Assembly (NCBI GenBank): GCA_945836355.1
Contig: CAMALD010000116.1
Coordinates: 1-5,368 of the forward strand
DNA from: an uncultured Lachnospiraceae bacterium
GTDB lineage: Bacteria > Bacillota > Clostridia > Lachnospirales > Lachnospiraceae
Reading direction: 5' to 3'
DNA: 5,368 nt
The position numbers were made by a program, and so were the translations under genes. The notes below the pieces were generated by a model. The model had not been told where the DNA came from. It was given only the letters and a program-made list of their open reading frames with translations, and ran no database searches. Shown here piece by piece: positions 5,357 to 5,368 of the stretch (the first letter of the stretch is position 1; the number at the start of each line of letters is the position of its first letter).

Positions 5357-5368
5357 ATTCATGAAGGG

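Noticed and set aside
1..5368. CRISPR array, tRNA, rRNA, insertion sequence or defence island
   Set aside because: No regularly spaced repeats, cloverleaf, ribosomal RNA stretches, transposase motifs or terminal inverted repeats were seen on either strand.

Overview
The window looks like chromosomal DNA from a Gram-positive, low-to-mid GC Firmicute, most likely a gut or rumen Clostridia of the Lachnospiraceae type. This rests on the look of the sequence, not on a database match. The signs are strong AGGAGG-like ribosome binding sites, sigma-A-type promoters, a Gram-positive export signal and C-terminal LysM domain on a secreted enzyme, and an intracellular GH43 glycosidase beside an AraC-family regulator.

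Layout, left to right. (1) Positions 1-740 (+) carry the C-terminal ATPase domain of an ABC exporter whose membrane part lies outside the window. (2) A 140-base gap between convergent genes holds a perfect 11-bp hairpin, probably a terminator. (3) Positions 881-2371 (-) encode a two-domain GH43 beta-xylosidase / alpha-arabinofuranosidase-like enzyme with its catalytic triad present and no signal peptide. (4) Positions 2372-2493 are a short AT-rich divergent control region where a promoter for each flanking gene can be read; the two overlap and are nearly mirror images. (5) Positions 2494-3285 (+) encode an AraC-family regulator. (6) A 272-base gap holds a good intrinsic terminator for the regulator, then a run of four inverted repeats leading to a strong ribosome binding site. 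(7) Positions 3558-5303 (+) encode a secreted 5'-nucleotidase-family metallophosphoesterase ending in a LysM domain. (8) The last 65 bases hold only a possible hairpin cut off by the window edge.

How the genes fit together. The GH43 gene and the AraC gene are the one clear functional pair: divergent, sharing a compact promoter region, and fitting a sugar-responsive switch in which the regulator controls intracellular breakdown of imported xylo- or arabino-oligosaccharides. No sugar transporter is visible; the ABC protein is of the exporter type and is probably unrelated. The nucleotidase has its own leader and probably acts outside the cell in nucleotide or phosphate scavenging.

I see no CRISPR array, tRNA, rRNA, insertion sequence, phage gene or toxin/defence module. 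The genes belong to known families. The points most worth checking are regulatory (the overlapping promoters and the structured nucleotidase leader) and the LysM fusion.
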